Source: Bolinopsis microptera
Lineage: Eukaryota > Ctenophora > Tentaculata > Lobata > Bolinopsidae
Direction of reading: 5' to 3'
DNA: 64,000 nt
Assembly (NCBI RefSeq): GCF_026151205.1
Contig: NC_087079.1
Location: forward strand, 7,226,169-7,290,168
The translations under genes and the position numbers were made by a program. This document shows, piece after piece, positions 20,592-31,600 of this stretch (position 1 is its first letter; every line of letters begins with the position of its first letter). Under the pieces are notes generated by a model. That model had not been told where the DNA came from. It saw only the letters and a program-made list of their open reading frames with translations, and ran no database searches.

Positions 20592-22865
20592 TCAGGCTCT
20601 TGCAACCCGATTAGAATACTCTGCTTCAATATATGCCTGTCTTGAAATTCGAAGGCTGTTAAGATGATCAGCTACAAGTTGAGATGCTGATTGGTCTGTT
20701 AAGGCTGGAAGTTTGTTGGCAGAGTTCCCTGGTATATTAGGATTTCGACCTAATACGAGTTGGTATGGTGAGAATCCGAAGATGTTGATCAAAGAGTTTT
20801 TTGCATGAACTGCCCACATCAAGGCAATATGAATCGAGCATTTAACATCATCAATGATCTTTTCAGTCATTTCTCCTACTAGTGCGTTGTGACGCTCACA
20901 AATACCATTTGAGAATGGAGCTTCAGCAGCTGTAGTTTTGTGTAACACATTGAATGCCTCACAGAAAGCATCCCAGCTATGGCTGTTAAACTCACCTCCG
21001 TTGTCGCTCAGTATCTTTTTTGGTGGTCCAAAAAAGGAGATCCAAATCAACATGAACTTTTCCATAACTTCTTTTGCAGTTTTTGATTTGAGTGGGTGTA
21101 CTGCTGAAAATCTAGTAAGGTAATCAACACAGTGTAAAACCCAAACACCTCGAATCAGCTTAAGATCCATTGAGACAAGTTCATTGAATTCAGTTGCAAG
21201 GGGTAAAGAAACCACTGGTTTTGGGGCAGCGCGCCTATGTTTTAAGCAAAATTCACACGATTTATCAAGAAGCCTTAGTTCAGTTTCCAAAGCTGTATCT
21301 CTTTTACCAGCATGATCCCACAAGTTGATGATTCTCTCACTTCTAGCATGGGCAAATCTCCTGTGTAGTTTAAGGGCCTTCTTCTTAGTATCTTCTGGTG
21401 GGGACATGTTACATGAATCAACAGTATTGATAACGCATGCTTCAGAGCAGAATGTGAAACTCTTAATAAGTGGGAGTGTATAGTGTCCTGTAGAAGTCAT
21501 TTCAAGTTCAAATAATTTACCATTGATTTCTGCTTGATCTTTTTCAAAGTTGATCCTTAGTCCTAGGTTTTTCATAGTCTTCAATGAAAGAAGCAGTGGA
21601 ATATCGGTGTCAACAACATGAACTTCAAGGATTATCTTTTCTCCGCACATCTCTACTGGCAGATGAACCATTTTCATTGCCTTGAGTTTTCCAACTCCGA
21701 ATTTGAATATAGTCTGTGAATGGAATTCTTTCATTTCATCACGAACTTTCTGATTTAGACTATCAACATAACATGTGAACCATTCTTTTCCGCATACAGT
21801 TTTGCAAGCACCTGAGTCTAGGACAGCCTTGTTGACCGTTTCTCCAACTAGCCATATTTCTTCTAGCTCATTGCCAACATTAGATTGGAAAAATATGGGT
21901 TTTTCAGGGAGGTCATGATTTTGCTTGTCTGAATCGTTAAAATGCGATCCTTGTTCATCATTTTCTTCTGAAAAGTATGTCTGTCTACCCTGCTGATTGG
22001 GGATCATGTTGCGGTTTCTGATAAGACTTTGGATATCACGGATAAATGGACAATCTTTTATCCAGTGTGTTCTGTCTCCACACCCGTAACACTGTCTGTT
22101 AACATCATTTCTGTTGGAGTTCTGATACCTTTGTTTGTTCTTTGGGCAGTCTCTTAGCCAATGGGATGTGTCACCGCAGCCATAACACTGAGGTCTTTTA
22201 TTTCCCTGGTTTTTGGTATTATAAGGATTGCGCCTAAAGCGGTTCCCACTTTGAAAATAAATCTCATCTTTTTCATAACTACTATTCTCTCCATTATAGA
22301 AAATTGCATCATCACTTTCCAGAACTTCTTGCTTTACCTTGATGAGGTTATTGGTTGCTTGAGCTTGGCTTGGTCCGTTATCAGATACTCTTAATAAGGC
22401 AGCTTTTGCTTCTGCAAGGGTCATAGTCTGACATGTCGATCTAGCCAGAAGATACCGATTGGGGGATAGGTTAGCTGCTCTTAAAAGCTTATTCGCCACA
22501 ACGAGATCAGGGAGTACAAGTTTCTCGGCCTTCAGCTCATTGAGCTTTTGCTCATACACATGGATGAATTCCTTTATATTCTTGTCTTTTTCCCTCTTCA
22601 TCTGATCAAATTCGTCGAATTTCAACGATATATTGTTCTCTTCAACATACACTCCGTCAAGAATGGCGATCAGGTCGCTAACCTTTGTTTTGGTGCTATC
22701 AATTGCCAATGCAATGTCTAAGGCACTTCCGGACATGTTAAGAACAAGGGCGGCTCCTCTATCATCTTCTTCGATGTCGGTGACTTTCTCCCACAGTTGG
22801 ACGAGTTTCTTGTATTGCTTGTAGTTCTCACCACAGAACTTAGGTGTGTTGGCTTTCCTCGTCAT
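20592..22865 (-). CDS. Copia gag-protease-integrase polyprotein
   Basis: 757 residues from an ATG 32 bp inside the 5' LTR boundary. Residues 1-190 are gag-like. Two zinc knuckles follow (CYGCGDTSHWLRDC and CYGCGDRTHWIKDC, about 228-275). The aspartic protease is marked by VLDSGACKTVCG (about 350). The pre-integrase zinc domain has HRRFAHARSERI and CEFCLKHRR (about 505-550). The integrase core has catalytic-type residues in SMDLKLI, LSDNGGEF and NGICERHN (about 565-670). Its products would package and integrate the element. Here the frame ends early through a one-base loss. Confidence 0.93.
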   Translation of the reverse strand: MTRKANTPKFCGENYKQYKKLVQLWEKVTDIEEDDRGAALVLNMSGSALDIALAIDSTKTKVSDLIAILDGVYVEENNISLKFDEFDQMKREKDKNIKEFIHVYEQKLNELKAEKLVLPDLVVANKLLRAANLSPNRYLLARSTCQTMTLAEAKAALLRVSDNGPSQAQATNNLIKVKQEVLESDDAIFYNGENSSYEKDEIYFQSGNRFRRNPYNTKNQGNKRPQCYGCGDTSHWLRDCPKNKQRYQNSNRNDVNRQCYGCGDRTHWIKDCPFIRDIQSLIRNRNMIPNQQGRQTYFSEENDEQGSHFNDSDKQNHDLPEKPIFFQSNVGNELEEIWLVGETVNKAVLDSGACKTVCGKEWFTCYVDSLNQKVRDEMKEFHSQTIFKFGVGKLKAMKMVHLPVEMCGEKIILEVHVVDTDIPLLLSLKTMKNLGLRINFEKDQAEINGKLFELEMTSTGHYTLPLIKSFTFCSEACVINTVDSCNMSPPEDTKKKALKLHRRFAHARSERIINLWDHAGKRDTALETELRLLDKSCEFCLKHRRAAPKPVVSLPLATEFNELVSMDLKLIRGVWVLHCVDYLTRFSAVHPLKSKTAKEVMEKFMLIWISFFGPPKKILSDNGGEFNSHSWDAFCEAFNVLHKTTAAEAPFSNGICERHNALVGEMTEKIIDDVKCSIHIALMWAVHAKNSLINIFGFSPYQLVLGRNPNIPGNSANKLPALTDQSASQLVADHLNSLRISRQAYIEAEYSNRVARA

Positions 22866-22884
22866 TGTCGTTTCGTATATTGCA

Positions 22885-22895
22885 CACTGCTACCA
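22885..22895 (-). promoter_or_regulatory. Copia primer-binding site
   Basis: TGGTAGCAGTG on the minus strand, one base after the end of the 5' LTR. It resembles the complement of the 3' end of initiator methionine tRNA, the usual primer for Copia elements. Confidence 0.75.
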
Positions 22896-22896
22896 A

Positions 22897-23139
22897 TGTT
22901 TAATGCAATAAAACGACCAAATGACAGTTATAACAATCTGAAATAGAAAACGTATTAGAAATACATAATCCAATATTCATTGCTCAATAGTCAAGAATAC
23001 ATCATAAAACGGGATTTATAAAACGGCTAATAGTACTTTAAAACATAGTACTCGAAAACATACAAACTCACCACTAGGTGGAAACGAAACTTGACATCCT
23101 GTCCTAAATAAGAGCATTGTTATAAATAATGATATAACA
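22897..23139 (-). repeat. Copia 5' LTR
   Basis: 243 bp, matching the 3' LTR at 16448-16690. It contains the element's promoter by analogy with other LTR elements; no specific box is claimed. Confidence 0.95.
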
Positions 23140-23793
23140 TCCTCCTCCTGAGTCCTCCTCCTCCTCACTCTCAGTCATCCTCCTCAGTCATCCTCCTCAG
23201 CCATCCTCCCCAGCCATCCTCCTCAGCCATCCTCCTCAGTACTCCTCTGTCCTCCTCCTTCTCAGTCATCGTCAGTCCTATTCCTCAGTCCTCCTCAGTC
23301 CTCCTCCTCCTCCTGGGTCCTCCTCCTCCTCCTCCTCCTGGGTCCTCCTGGGTCTTCCTGATCCTCCCCAATCCTCTTCCTCCTCCCCTCCTCAGTCCTC
23401 CTCATCAGTCCTCAACAGTTATCCTCCTCCCCAGTCCTCCTCCTCCTCCTGGGGCCTTTTCCTGGGTCCTCCTCCTGGGTCCTCCTTCTCCTGGGTCCTC
23501 CTCCTCCTGGGTCCTCCTTCTCCTCCTCAGTCCTTCTCCTCCTCCTCCTCCTCAGTCCTCTTCCTCCTCTTCCTCCTCAGTCCTCTTCCTCCTCTCAGTC
23601 ATCCTCCTCCCTCTCAGTCATCCTCCTCCTCCTCCTAGGTCTTCCTTCTGGGTCCTCCTCCTCCTGGGACTTCCTGATCCTTCTCCTCCCTCTCAGTCAT
23701 CCTCCTCAGTCATCCTCCTCAGCCATCCTCCTCAGCCATCCTTCTCAGCCATCCTCCTCAGTCCTCAGTACTCTTCAGTACTCTTCAGTCCTC
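23140..23793. repeat. Pyrimidine array, continuation after the Copia insertion
   Basis: TCCTCC, CTGGGTCCT and CAGTCATCC units, the same kind as 15395-16435. CTCACTCTCAGTCATCC occurs on both sides of the Copia element. Confidence 0.85.
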
Positions 23794-23798
23794 AAAAT

Positions 23799-24000
23799 TT
23801 TTGTCCGCTAATGTCCACCAATGTCCGCTAATGTCCACCAATGTCCATCCAAGTCCGCCAATGTCCGTCCGGGTCCGTCAATGTCCGTCCGAGTCCGCCA
23901 ATGTCCGTCCGAGTCCGCCAATGTCCGTCTGTGTCCGCCAATGTCCCAAAAAACACGTCCGTTGTCTCATAGAATCCAAAAAGGACAGGACATAGGCGGA
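23799..24000. repeat. Minisatellite of GTCCGCCAATGTCCGTCCGA units
   Basis: About ten 10- and 20-bp units made of GTCCGCCAAT and GTCCGTCCGA at the right end of the composite element. The apparent open frames (MSANVHQCP-type) are repeat translations. Confidence 0.85.
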
Positions 24001-24240
24001 CATAGACGGACATGACACCCCCCCTATATACAAATATATGCTGTATGAGATTTATAACCGTGGACAATTGACATGCTGATTGCTGGTATTGCTTATAATT
24101 TGAGCCACCGCCCACCATGCAGCTTTAACGTCTACAACATTCTTAGAAGGAATTCTCACTAAGATTTATTATGAAGTCATTTCATTATGATTCTGTTTCA
24201 TGAAATCATTCCAATGACCTTTATACCACCTTAGGTAACC

Positions 24241-24728
24241 ATGCCAAACATCAAGCTGCAGAGTAGTGATGGAGATATTTTTGATGTTGACATCAATATT
24301 GCCAAGCAATCTGGCACTATCAGCACCATGCTGGAAGACCTTGGTATGGACGAGGAGGATGATGATCCCGTGCCACTTCCTAATGTCAGTGCTATGATTC
24401 TGAAGAAGGTGATCACTTGGTGTAAGCACCACAAGGACGATCCTCCCAAGCCTGAAGATGAGGAGAACATGGAGAAGAGAACGATGATATTGACAGTTGG
24501 GACCAGGATTTCCTCAAAGTAGATCAAGGAACCTTGTTCGAGTTGATCCTTGCTGCTAACTATCTGGACATCAAGGGATTACTGGATGTTACCTGCAAGA
24601 CAGTCGCCAACATGATAAAAGGGAAGAAAGCAGAGGAGATTCGTAAGACGTTCAATATAAAAAACGACTTTACCCCCGAGGAAGAGGAACAGATCCGCAA
24701 GGAGAATGAGTGGTGCGAAGATCCCTAG
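24241..24728 (+). CDS. SKP1, SCF ubiquitin-ligase adaptor (single exon, one-base frameshift)
   Basis: The protein matches SKP1 end to end: start [23 protein letters not shown] fold, then [37 protein letters not shown] and a C-terminal NEWCEDP. SKP1 bridges cullin-1 to F-box proteins in SCF ubiquitin ligases. At about 24482-24485 the frame slips: GAGAAGAGAACGATGATATT lacks one base, so EKRT is followed in the next frame by [17 protein letters not shown]. Adding one base gives a 162-residue protein of normal length. The two halves are otherwise intact, so an assembly error or a very recent lesion is likelier than an old pseudogene. No coding introns are seen, which leaves a retrocopy possible. 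An acceptor-like TTATACCACCTTAG lies just before the start, hinting at a 5' UTR intron. Confidence 0.9.
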
Positions 24729-25623
24729 ATTGTTTCCCTGCACAGTGTTTAGTGGACTTCTCAAAACTTTTACACAAAATTGTTTATAAAAAATACCTAT
24801 GTTTATTAGTTTAGTAAATTTCTTAACATGAGCAGTACTCATAAATGCAATATATATTTTGCTTACTGTTTACTGTAGCATTTGTTTTGTATTGATTATA
24901 AAAGTTGTTGCTGAGTGTATGGGGTTGGATGTGAAACAGCTGCACTGTTGGGCTAGAAGCTAGAAGCTGAAAAGTTTTCGGAACATTTTTCTATTACCTT
25001 TGCTGTAAAAGCCTACTTACATTAAAATGTAACTTGTGTATTTACATTTAGTAAAACTCATTTGCCCATAGCCATCTACCAGTACTGTTATTATAGCATC
25101 ATTGGTTTTCCTCGATCTATTTGTTTATTTGAATGTAGTGGATTTTGGTATTCTTGAAAATAAAATCAGTGTTACTTTATCTAATCCTGGATTAAAAGGC
25201 TGAGCTGTCAAAGAACAGTTGTTTACTAGTTACTAAAAATTATGTGAACGTACCAGCTTTTGTTACATATATTTCTTTACAATTTGAGCAAATTTTGAGC
25301 AAATACTAGCAAATTTTGCAATCCAAAAATTGACTGGAATTCAAAACATTAGCAATTCGTACATTTTGATCAGTTAAAATTAAAACTTCATTGTTGTGCA
25401 TTAGCATATGATATATTTTCGAGAAAATGAAAAAGACCATGCCACACTGCACTGTAACTTAATAAATACCTTCAGTGTAAAATAATTTCATACTAGCGTT
25501 TGTGTAAAGTACACATTCCTCAGTCAATTCAAAAACTCCTCGTTCCAATCTTGCAGTAACTGTGTGTAATGAATGATTTAAATAATAAAATAATCCTTAC
25601 AACAGTAAAAGATGAGTGTATAG
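24729..25623. other. SKP1 3' region and upstream region of AMPK beta
   Basis: AT-rich with no further coding sequence. The SKP1 3' end probably lies near an AATAAA at about 25159. Promoter elements for the AMPK beta gene cannot be recognised. Confidence 0.5.
25159..25164 (+). terminator. Putative polyadenylation signal of SKP1
   Basis: AATAAA about 430 bp after the SKP1 stop, in GAAAATAAAATCAG. Other AATAAA-like sites are nearer, so the assignment is tentative. Confidence 0.4.
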
Positions 25624-28600
25624 ATGGGTCAGGCGCAGTCACAACGGCAAGATGACTACGCGATTGAGGGAAGCTCTAATGAGCCGGTTATCATAAGAGA
25701 GGTAAGATGTGACTACGCGATTGAGGGAAGCTCTAATGAGCCGGTTATTATAAGAGAGGTAAGATGACTACGCGATTGAGGGAAGCTCTAATGAGCCGGT
25801 TATTATAAGAGAGGTAAGATGACTACGCGATTGAGGGAAGCTCTAATGAGCCGGTTATCATAAGAGAGGTAAGATGACTACGCGATTGAGGGAAGCTCTA
25901 ATGAGCCGGTTATTATAAGAGAGGTAAGTTTAGGGAGCTCAGCAGTTAAGAAGGTTCTAGAATTCAGAATATTAGAACTTTTAAATGTTTGGCATTAAAG
26001 ATTTCCAGCTTAATGAAGGTTATAGATGTGGATTCTGGTGGGGCATACCATGTAATATGGAATAATTTAATGGATTGATCACGTCATGTCGACTTTCAAG
26101 TAAACAAATATGCCTCACCTCCCCACCAGAGGAGTAGAATTTTCTAGGGTCATATAAGACGTGTAGTGTGCATGTACATATTACAAGTTATAAATGATAT
26201 TACAAGTTATAAATGATATTTTATATTACTGTAATTAAAAAGGAAACTTATTGTATATTGTTTTACATCAAACGACAAAGAAAACATAAAATTATCTTGC
26301 TTCCCATTCTTTAACTTAGTAATCTAACCAGGCATTAATTGCCAGGTACAGGTAATTAATTAATTAATTAATTAATTGCCAGGTACATGTAATTAATTAA
26401 TTAATTGCCAGGTACATGTAATTAATTGATTAATTGCCATGTACAGGTAATTAATTAATTAATTAATTAATTGTCAGGTAATTAATTAATTAATTGATCA
26501 CGGATTGCCAGGTAAAACAAGCAGAGAGACCGCGAGACCAGGTTCCCGTGATACCAGTGCTGTTTAAATGGCAGGAGTCAGTGATGGATCACTACAGTGG
26601 AGTGTGTCTGAGTGGCAACTTTAACAAGTGGGGACGACTTCCTATGAAGTTCTGTGATAACGAGTACATTGAATCTGTTGGTAGGTTCTTAGGTTATTTA
26701 AGTTATTTAATACACATTTGTTTCTTTTTTAACTTTAGATTTGTTTGGAGACGCGAATCATGCACATTTTAAGCTCTTGAATTCTTCGAATAAAATATCA
26801 TCTTTATAGAACCTCCTGAATAGAATTAAGTTTGACTCATATTTAGGTGGAACAAAACAGTCTTAAAAACAAGAATCCCAAAAATTACGTGAAAATAAAT
26901 ATGAATAGAGATTTTTTATTGTCATCAAAAATGCATGAAAAAGTACGACTGTAGAATTTATGCAAAAATAGTAAAACACAGTTACCCCAGTTAGTTACAA
27001 AAATTTACAGAGCGTCTCACTTTCAGATTTGACGCCGGGAACGTACGAATTCAAGTTTTTCGTTGACGGCGAGTGGAAACATGATCCAAAGTTGAACAAC
27101 ATTCCGAACAAATTAGGTAGTTGCCCATTTGAATCCAGTTGATGAATTTGTGGCGAATATTTTTACTTGAGTATTTTATTTTGAAGGTTGAGCTATCAAT
27201 CTCCCTCAAATCTGCCTAGAACTGAACTCTTACTTTACCTTACTTAACTTTATGCTTTTTGGCTGGCCCCTCTCCAACAATAGACTAATGAAAAATTGGC
27301 CTACATTTTCTACACTCTATAACCAGAAATGGTATATTTTTCCCTCTCTTTTGATACTGTGCCTTGTGGTATGCCTGGAATGTATCATGACATTTCGCAG
27401 GCGCTGTTTTTGCATTGAAAATAAGAAAGATTAAAAACTGAATGCAAATTTTTTCTAGACAAAATATAACGGTCACTTTTTACAATTATCTTCTCGAGTG
27501 CTAAATTAAATCAAATCAAGCACTAGTTAACACAGTCAAATTGTCATCATGATTTCTCTGACGTCATACTTGCTGAAAATCTAGGACATTATTCCACGCT
27601 AAGCCTACAAATCAAGTGTGGTTAGTACGACTGTCTTGATATTCGAACATTTCACAAATTCCTTAACTCTCAAAGAACCAGGTGGTTTCAATAACGTTAT
27701 AATGGTAACTAAAGATGATAGCTCGCTCTGTATATCCTGTACGGAAGGAGTTGAGGGAGGTGCTGCCAGGACCTTCAACTACAAGGATTTAGGAGGTTAG
27801 TTTTAATTCACCTAGCACGGTTCACATGGTAACGCTTACTTGCATTCCTGCCCAGGGGGCTATAATATTTATAGATTTCTATGGTCTCCATTCTCGATTT
27901 TACGAAGAGCAGTGATATATGAGGAGCAGGCATTTCCACGACCTCCTCTTTAGATTGGTATCAGTGAGTCTGATGTGTTTTTACTTTATTTGCTGATGAT
28001 CGTGATAACTGCTCTATGATGAATGCTTGTTTTCGCATGTGCTGATCGATTAGTAGTTAATCTAAAAGCGATGATTATTGTCTGTAGAATCTGTGCGGTG
28101 GTCCTAATTTCAGTTTCGTGTCTTTTCTAGAACGGTTAGTTGTCTTGCATCACGAGAGCGCAGAAAATCAACAAAACCCATATACATGTTAAATGTCCAA
28201 CTTTTAGATTATCTGGTGTCAATCCTGCTTCATATATGAAAATTCTCCGGATTTTTCGATAAAATTCTGCTCAAATTACCCTCAGGAGTCAGAATCAAAT
28301 ATAACTTCATTGCAAAATATGCACTCTGGGGGTCCAATGAGCATAATTACACTGAGAAATCCCACAAGTTGTCTGTTGTGACAGAGATTGTAGCCGGTTA
28401 TTAATATTTGTACATTATACATTATACATTATACATTTGTACATTTCAGAGGAGGATCAGAAGTATTCATAATAACCAGTATTAGTAACCATTAGTAACC
28501 ACTACTGGTAACTAGTAGTAACCACTACTAGTAACCAATACTGTTGTGACAGAGATTGTAGCCGGTTATTAATATTTGTACATTTCAGAGGAAGATCAGA

Positions 28601-31600
28601 AGTATTCTGACGATGGCTTCACATCGGAGGTGCCGGACATGGGCATGTACAATAACGCCGGCCCTCCTCCCCAGCTTCCTGTACAATTGAGCAGAGGTAT
28701 CCTCAATTCAGAGACCGACCAGAGCAAAGACCCCACCTTGCTACCAGAACCCCAGGTTTTTGTTTACATGACGGTTGCGGTTGTTATTTGTTGTAAGTGG
28801 CACCCCGTATCTATAGCGAAGATGATGTCGGAGGCGGTTGACAGGATCTTTGATGTTGATGGGAGTTGATGAATCCAGATTTTTGGAACATTTTTGGAAC
28901 ATTTTTGGAACATGTCCCAAAATTGTCCCAAAATTGTCCCAAAAGTGTCCCATGCATTTATTTGCCCTAATAAGCTCTAAATAGTGCCAAAAATAATTGT
29001 AAATGATGGATATAGGTAAAAACTAGGCCTAAGAGCCATCAAAACTCAAATAACATTACCCAGGTTCATGGAATGAACGAAAATGAACAAAAATGAATAT
29101 TGTCCTAAAAATGCTCAGAACGGTTTAAAATTGGTCGGAAAGTGTTTATATTGGTCCTATGACCACTCAAACCAAGTTTGGGAATCACTGCATGTCTAGA
29201 ACCGATGTTACCAATGTTCCAAAATGTTCCAATTTTGTCACAATAATTCTCCTGAGAATCCAGATTTTTGGAACATGGGCACATCGAAGTATTGGCTGTA
29301 TTTAAGTGCTGGGAAGCCTCAATTCGATTTTCTAAGATGAATATATCCGTAAGCTAGGAGTCATCAAAGTCGTATAAAATTACCCATGAAATGACCAGAA
29401 ATGAACAAAAATGAACATTCTTCTCAAAGTGCTCAGAATGGTTTAAAATTGGTCGGAAAGTGTTTATATTGGGCCTAGGACCACTCAAACCAAGTTTGGG
29501 AATCACTGCATGTCTAGAACCGATGTTACCAATGTTCCAAAATGTTCCAATTTTTGCACAATAATTCTCCTGAGAATCCAGATTTTTGGAACATGGGCAC
29601 ATCGAAGTATTGGCTGTATTTAAGTGCTGGGAAGCCTCAATTCGTTTTTCTAAGATGAATATAGGTAAAAACTAGGCCTAAGAGCCAACAAAAGTCAAAT
29701 AATATTACCCAGGTTCATGGAATGAACGAAAATGAACAAAAATGGATATATATGTCCTTAAAATTCTCAGAACGGTTTAAAATTGGTCGGTAAGTGTTTA
29801 TATTGGTCCTAGGACCACTCAAACCAAGTTTGGGAATCACTGCATGTCTAGAACCGATGTTACCAATGTTCCAAAATGTTCCAATTCGAGTGGTCTTAGG
29901 ACCAATACAAACACTTTCCGACCAATTTTAAACCGCTCTGAGCAATTCCAAAGAGTTTACGAAAGAGTCATAAGGCCAATCAACAGACTATTCATTTACT
30001 GTACTGTTAAGATGGTTCGGTATTCTGCACCCCTCGTATCGGTTCTGGGCATGCAGTGATTCCATAAACAGTCAGACAGTCACACAATGTACACCCTATA
30101 TTTAGATCACATCAGTTTCATTTGTATCACATCACTTCGTGTAATAGATGTGTGGAAGCAAATAAAGATGTGATCTGAATAAGGTGATCCGAGCGTAGCA
30201 AGGTTATCCGATCTTATTTGGTGTGATCGGATGTAGAGGCGTAAGATCAGATCAGGTCATCAGCAATAGGATTAACTTAGCAAGCTTGTTAATGAATAAC
30301 AAGAGAATAAATAGATAATTAAGTTATACAAATCATTTTCCCTCTCTGTTAACCACAACAGACACAACGACAGTGAATCCCTTCACTAAATTGATGAGCC
30401 TACCTCTTTATCTACCAGTTCAAAGAAGCACCAGCAGTCCACCTCACTCAAACTTAGAATCAGCGCACATGATCTCCATATTGAAAGAGGCAGATACTCC
30501 AACACACCCCGTGAGCAAAGACTATGTGGTTGGTGCCAATCAAGTATGGGCGTTGAGACCATCGAAGACGAGTCGCATGTTCTTTACATATGTGACTTGT
30601 ATTCAAAACAGAGGTCGAAATTAGTCAAAAATCTTTCTCAAATGCCAATCATTGAAATAAGCAATGAAATCACCGACTCCAGCAATATCAATGAAACAAA
30701 TCTCAAAGATCATCTCATGGAAATTTTGTCTCCTTACTCAACTGTAATTCCTCAAAATCATCAGAGCCTCCATATTCACTGCCACCGCTCACTTGATATT
30801 CAACCAAACACCCCACAGTATATTCAATTTCAAGAAAGGCGCTCCTATGCTGTCAACTGTGTGTGCACTTTTTTCCTTCGCTGCTCCGAAGAGCGAAATA
30901 GTTTCACCGAAGATACGCGTCAGCGTAATTCAAATGCACGAAACTTAAACAATTTTACTATCAATTTGGTGAGAACCTCGCGAATTAGTCATAATTAAGA
31001 CTCAAGGATAACCCTGGCCCTGACTTCAAGCAAAGATGATTGTTTTCATTAACTTCTGTAAACAATTATGACGGTCCATGATAATGGATCTATAATTTAA
31101 TTTTAATCCTGTGTAAATCCTGTGTAAATCCTGTGTAATCCTCAACCAACCCCTTTACCAGCAACCTTCATCCCTCAACCAACTCATTCACCACCAGCCT
31201 ACCTAACGCAACCAACCCCTTCACCAGCAACCTACCTCGCGCCGCTCAACCAACCCTTTCACCTGCAACCTTCATCCCTCAACGAACAAATACAGCTAAT
31301 GATGTCAAAAATTTATATCAATATATTGGGGGATTATTAAAACCAAAATAGTTGCCCAATAAAATAATTTCTGCCTTCTCTTGGAGGTACGTGTGCTAAT
31401 TGTACATAATTCTGAATGCAACTTTAAGACTCTGTTGGACGAAAATATTGACTCTTTGCCACCATTTTCTTACCATTCTGAGCGCTTTAAGGATAATTTT
31501 CATTTTTGTTCATTTTCGTTCATGAACGAAAATGAACAAAAATGAAAATTATCCTTAAAGCGCTCAGAATGGTAAGAAAATGGTGGCAAAGAGTCAATAT

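Larger units (their letters stand above)
16448..23139 (-). mobile_element. Copia (Ty1/copia) LTR retrotransposon, 6.7 kb
   Basis: Two 243-bp LTRs (22897-23139 upstream, 16448-16690 downstream in element direction) look identical along their length. They start TGTTATATC and end ATTAAACA on the coding strand. A primer-binding site TGGTAGCAGTG follows the 5' LTR, and a purine-rich GGCGGGAGAT precedes the 3' LTR. Domain order gag, protease, integrase, reverse transcriptase, RNase H is that of Copia. No 5-bp target duplication is evident (TCCAA against TCCTC), perhaps because the target is a repetitive pyrimidine array. Two frameshifts and a nested DNA transposon break the polyprotein, so this copy cannot act alone as read. 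Confidence 0.95.
15017..24024. mobile_element. 9-kb composite element with G-run ends, carrying a Copia insertion
   Basis: The left end is about 46 G (interrupted by CC) followed by TGTCACGTCCGTCTATGTCC. The right end is the inverted form, GGACATAGACGGACATGACA followed by C. Flanks are TATATATA (15009-15016) and TATATACA (24025-24032), 7 of 8 identical, so an 8-bp target duplication is plausible. Inside are GGACATAGGC minisatellites, a copy of the GGGGGATCATG element, and pyrimidine arrays interrupted by a full Copia retrotransposon. The phrase GTCTCATAGAATCCAAAAAG occurs at both ends in the same direction. Without the Copia the element would be about 2.3 kb. No transposase of its own is seen. 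Confidence 0.65.

Noticed and set aside
23801..24118. MSANVHQCP-type frames on both strands
   Set aside because: Translations of the GTCCGCCAAT minisatellite.
30546..30998. 150-residue frame as a host gene
   Set aside because: The first part is a LINE C-terminal motif and the stretch lies within an inverted-repeat element; no splice or start context supports a host gene.
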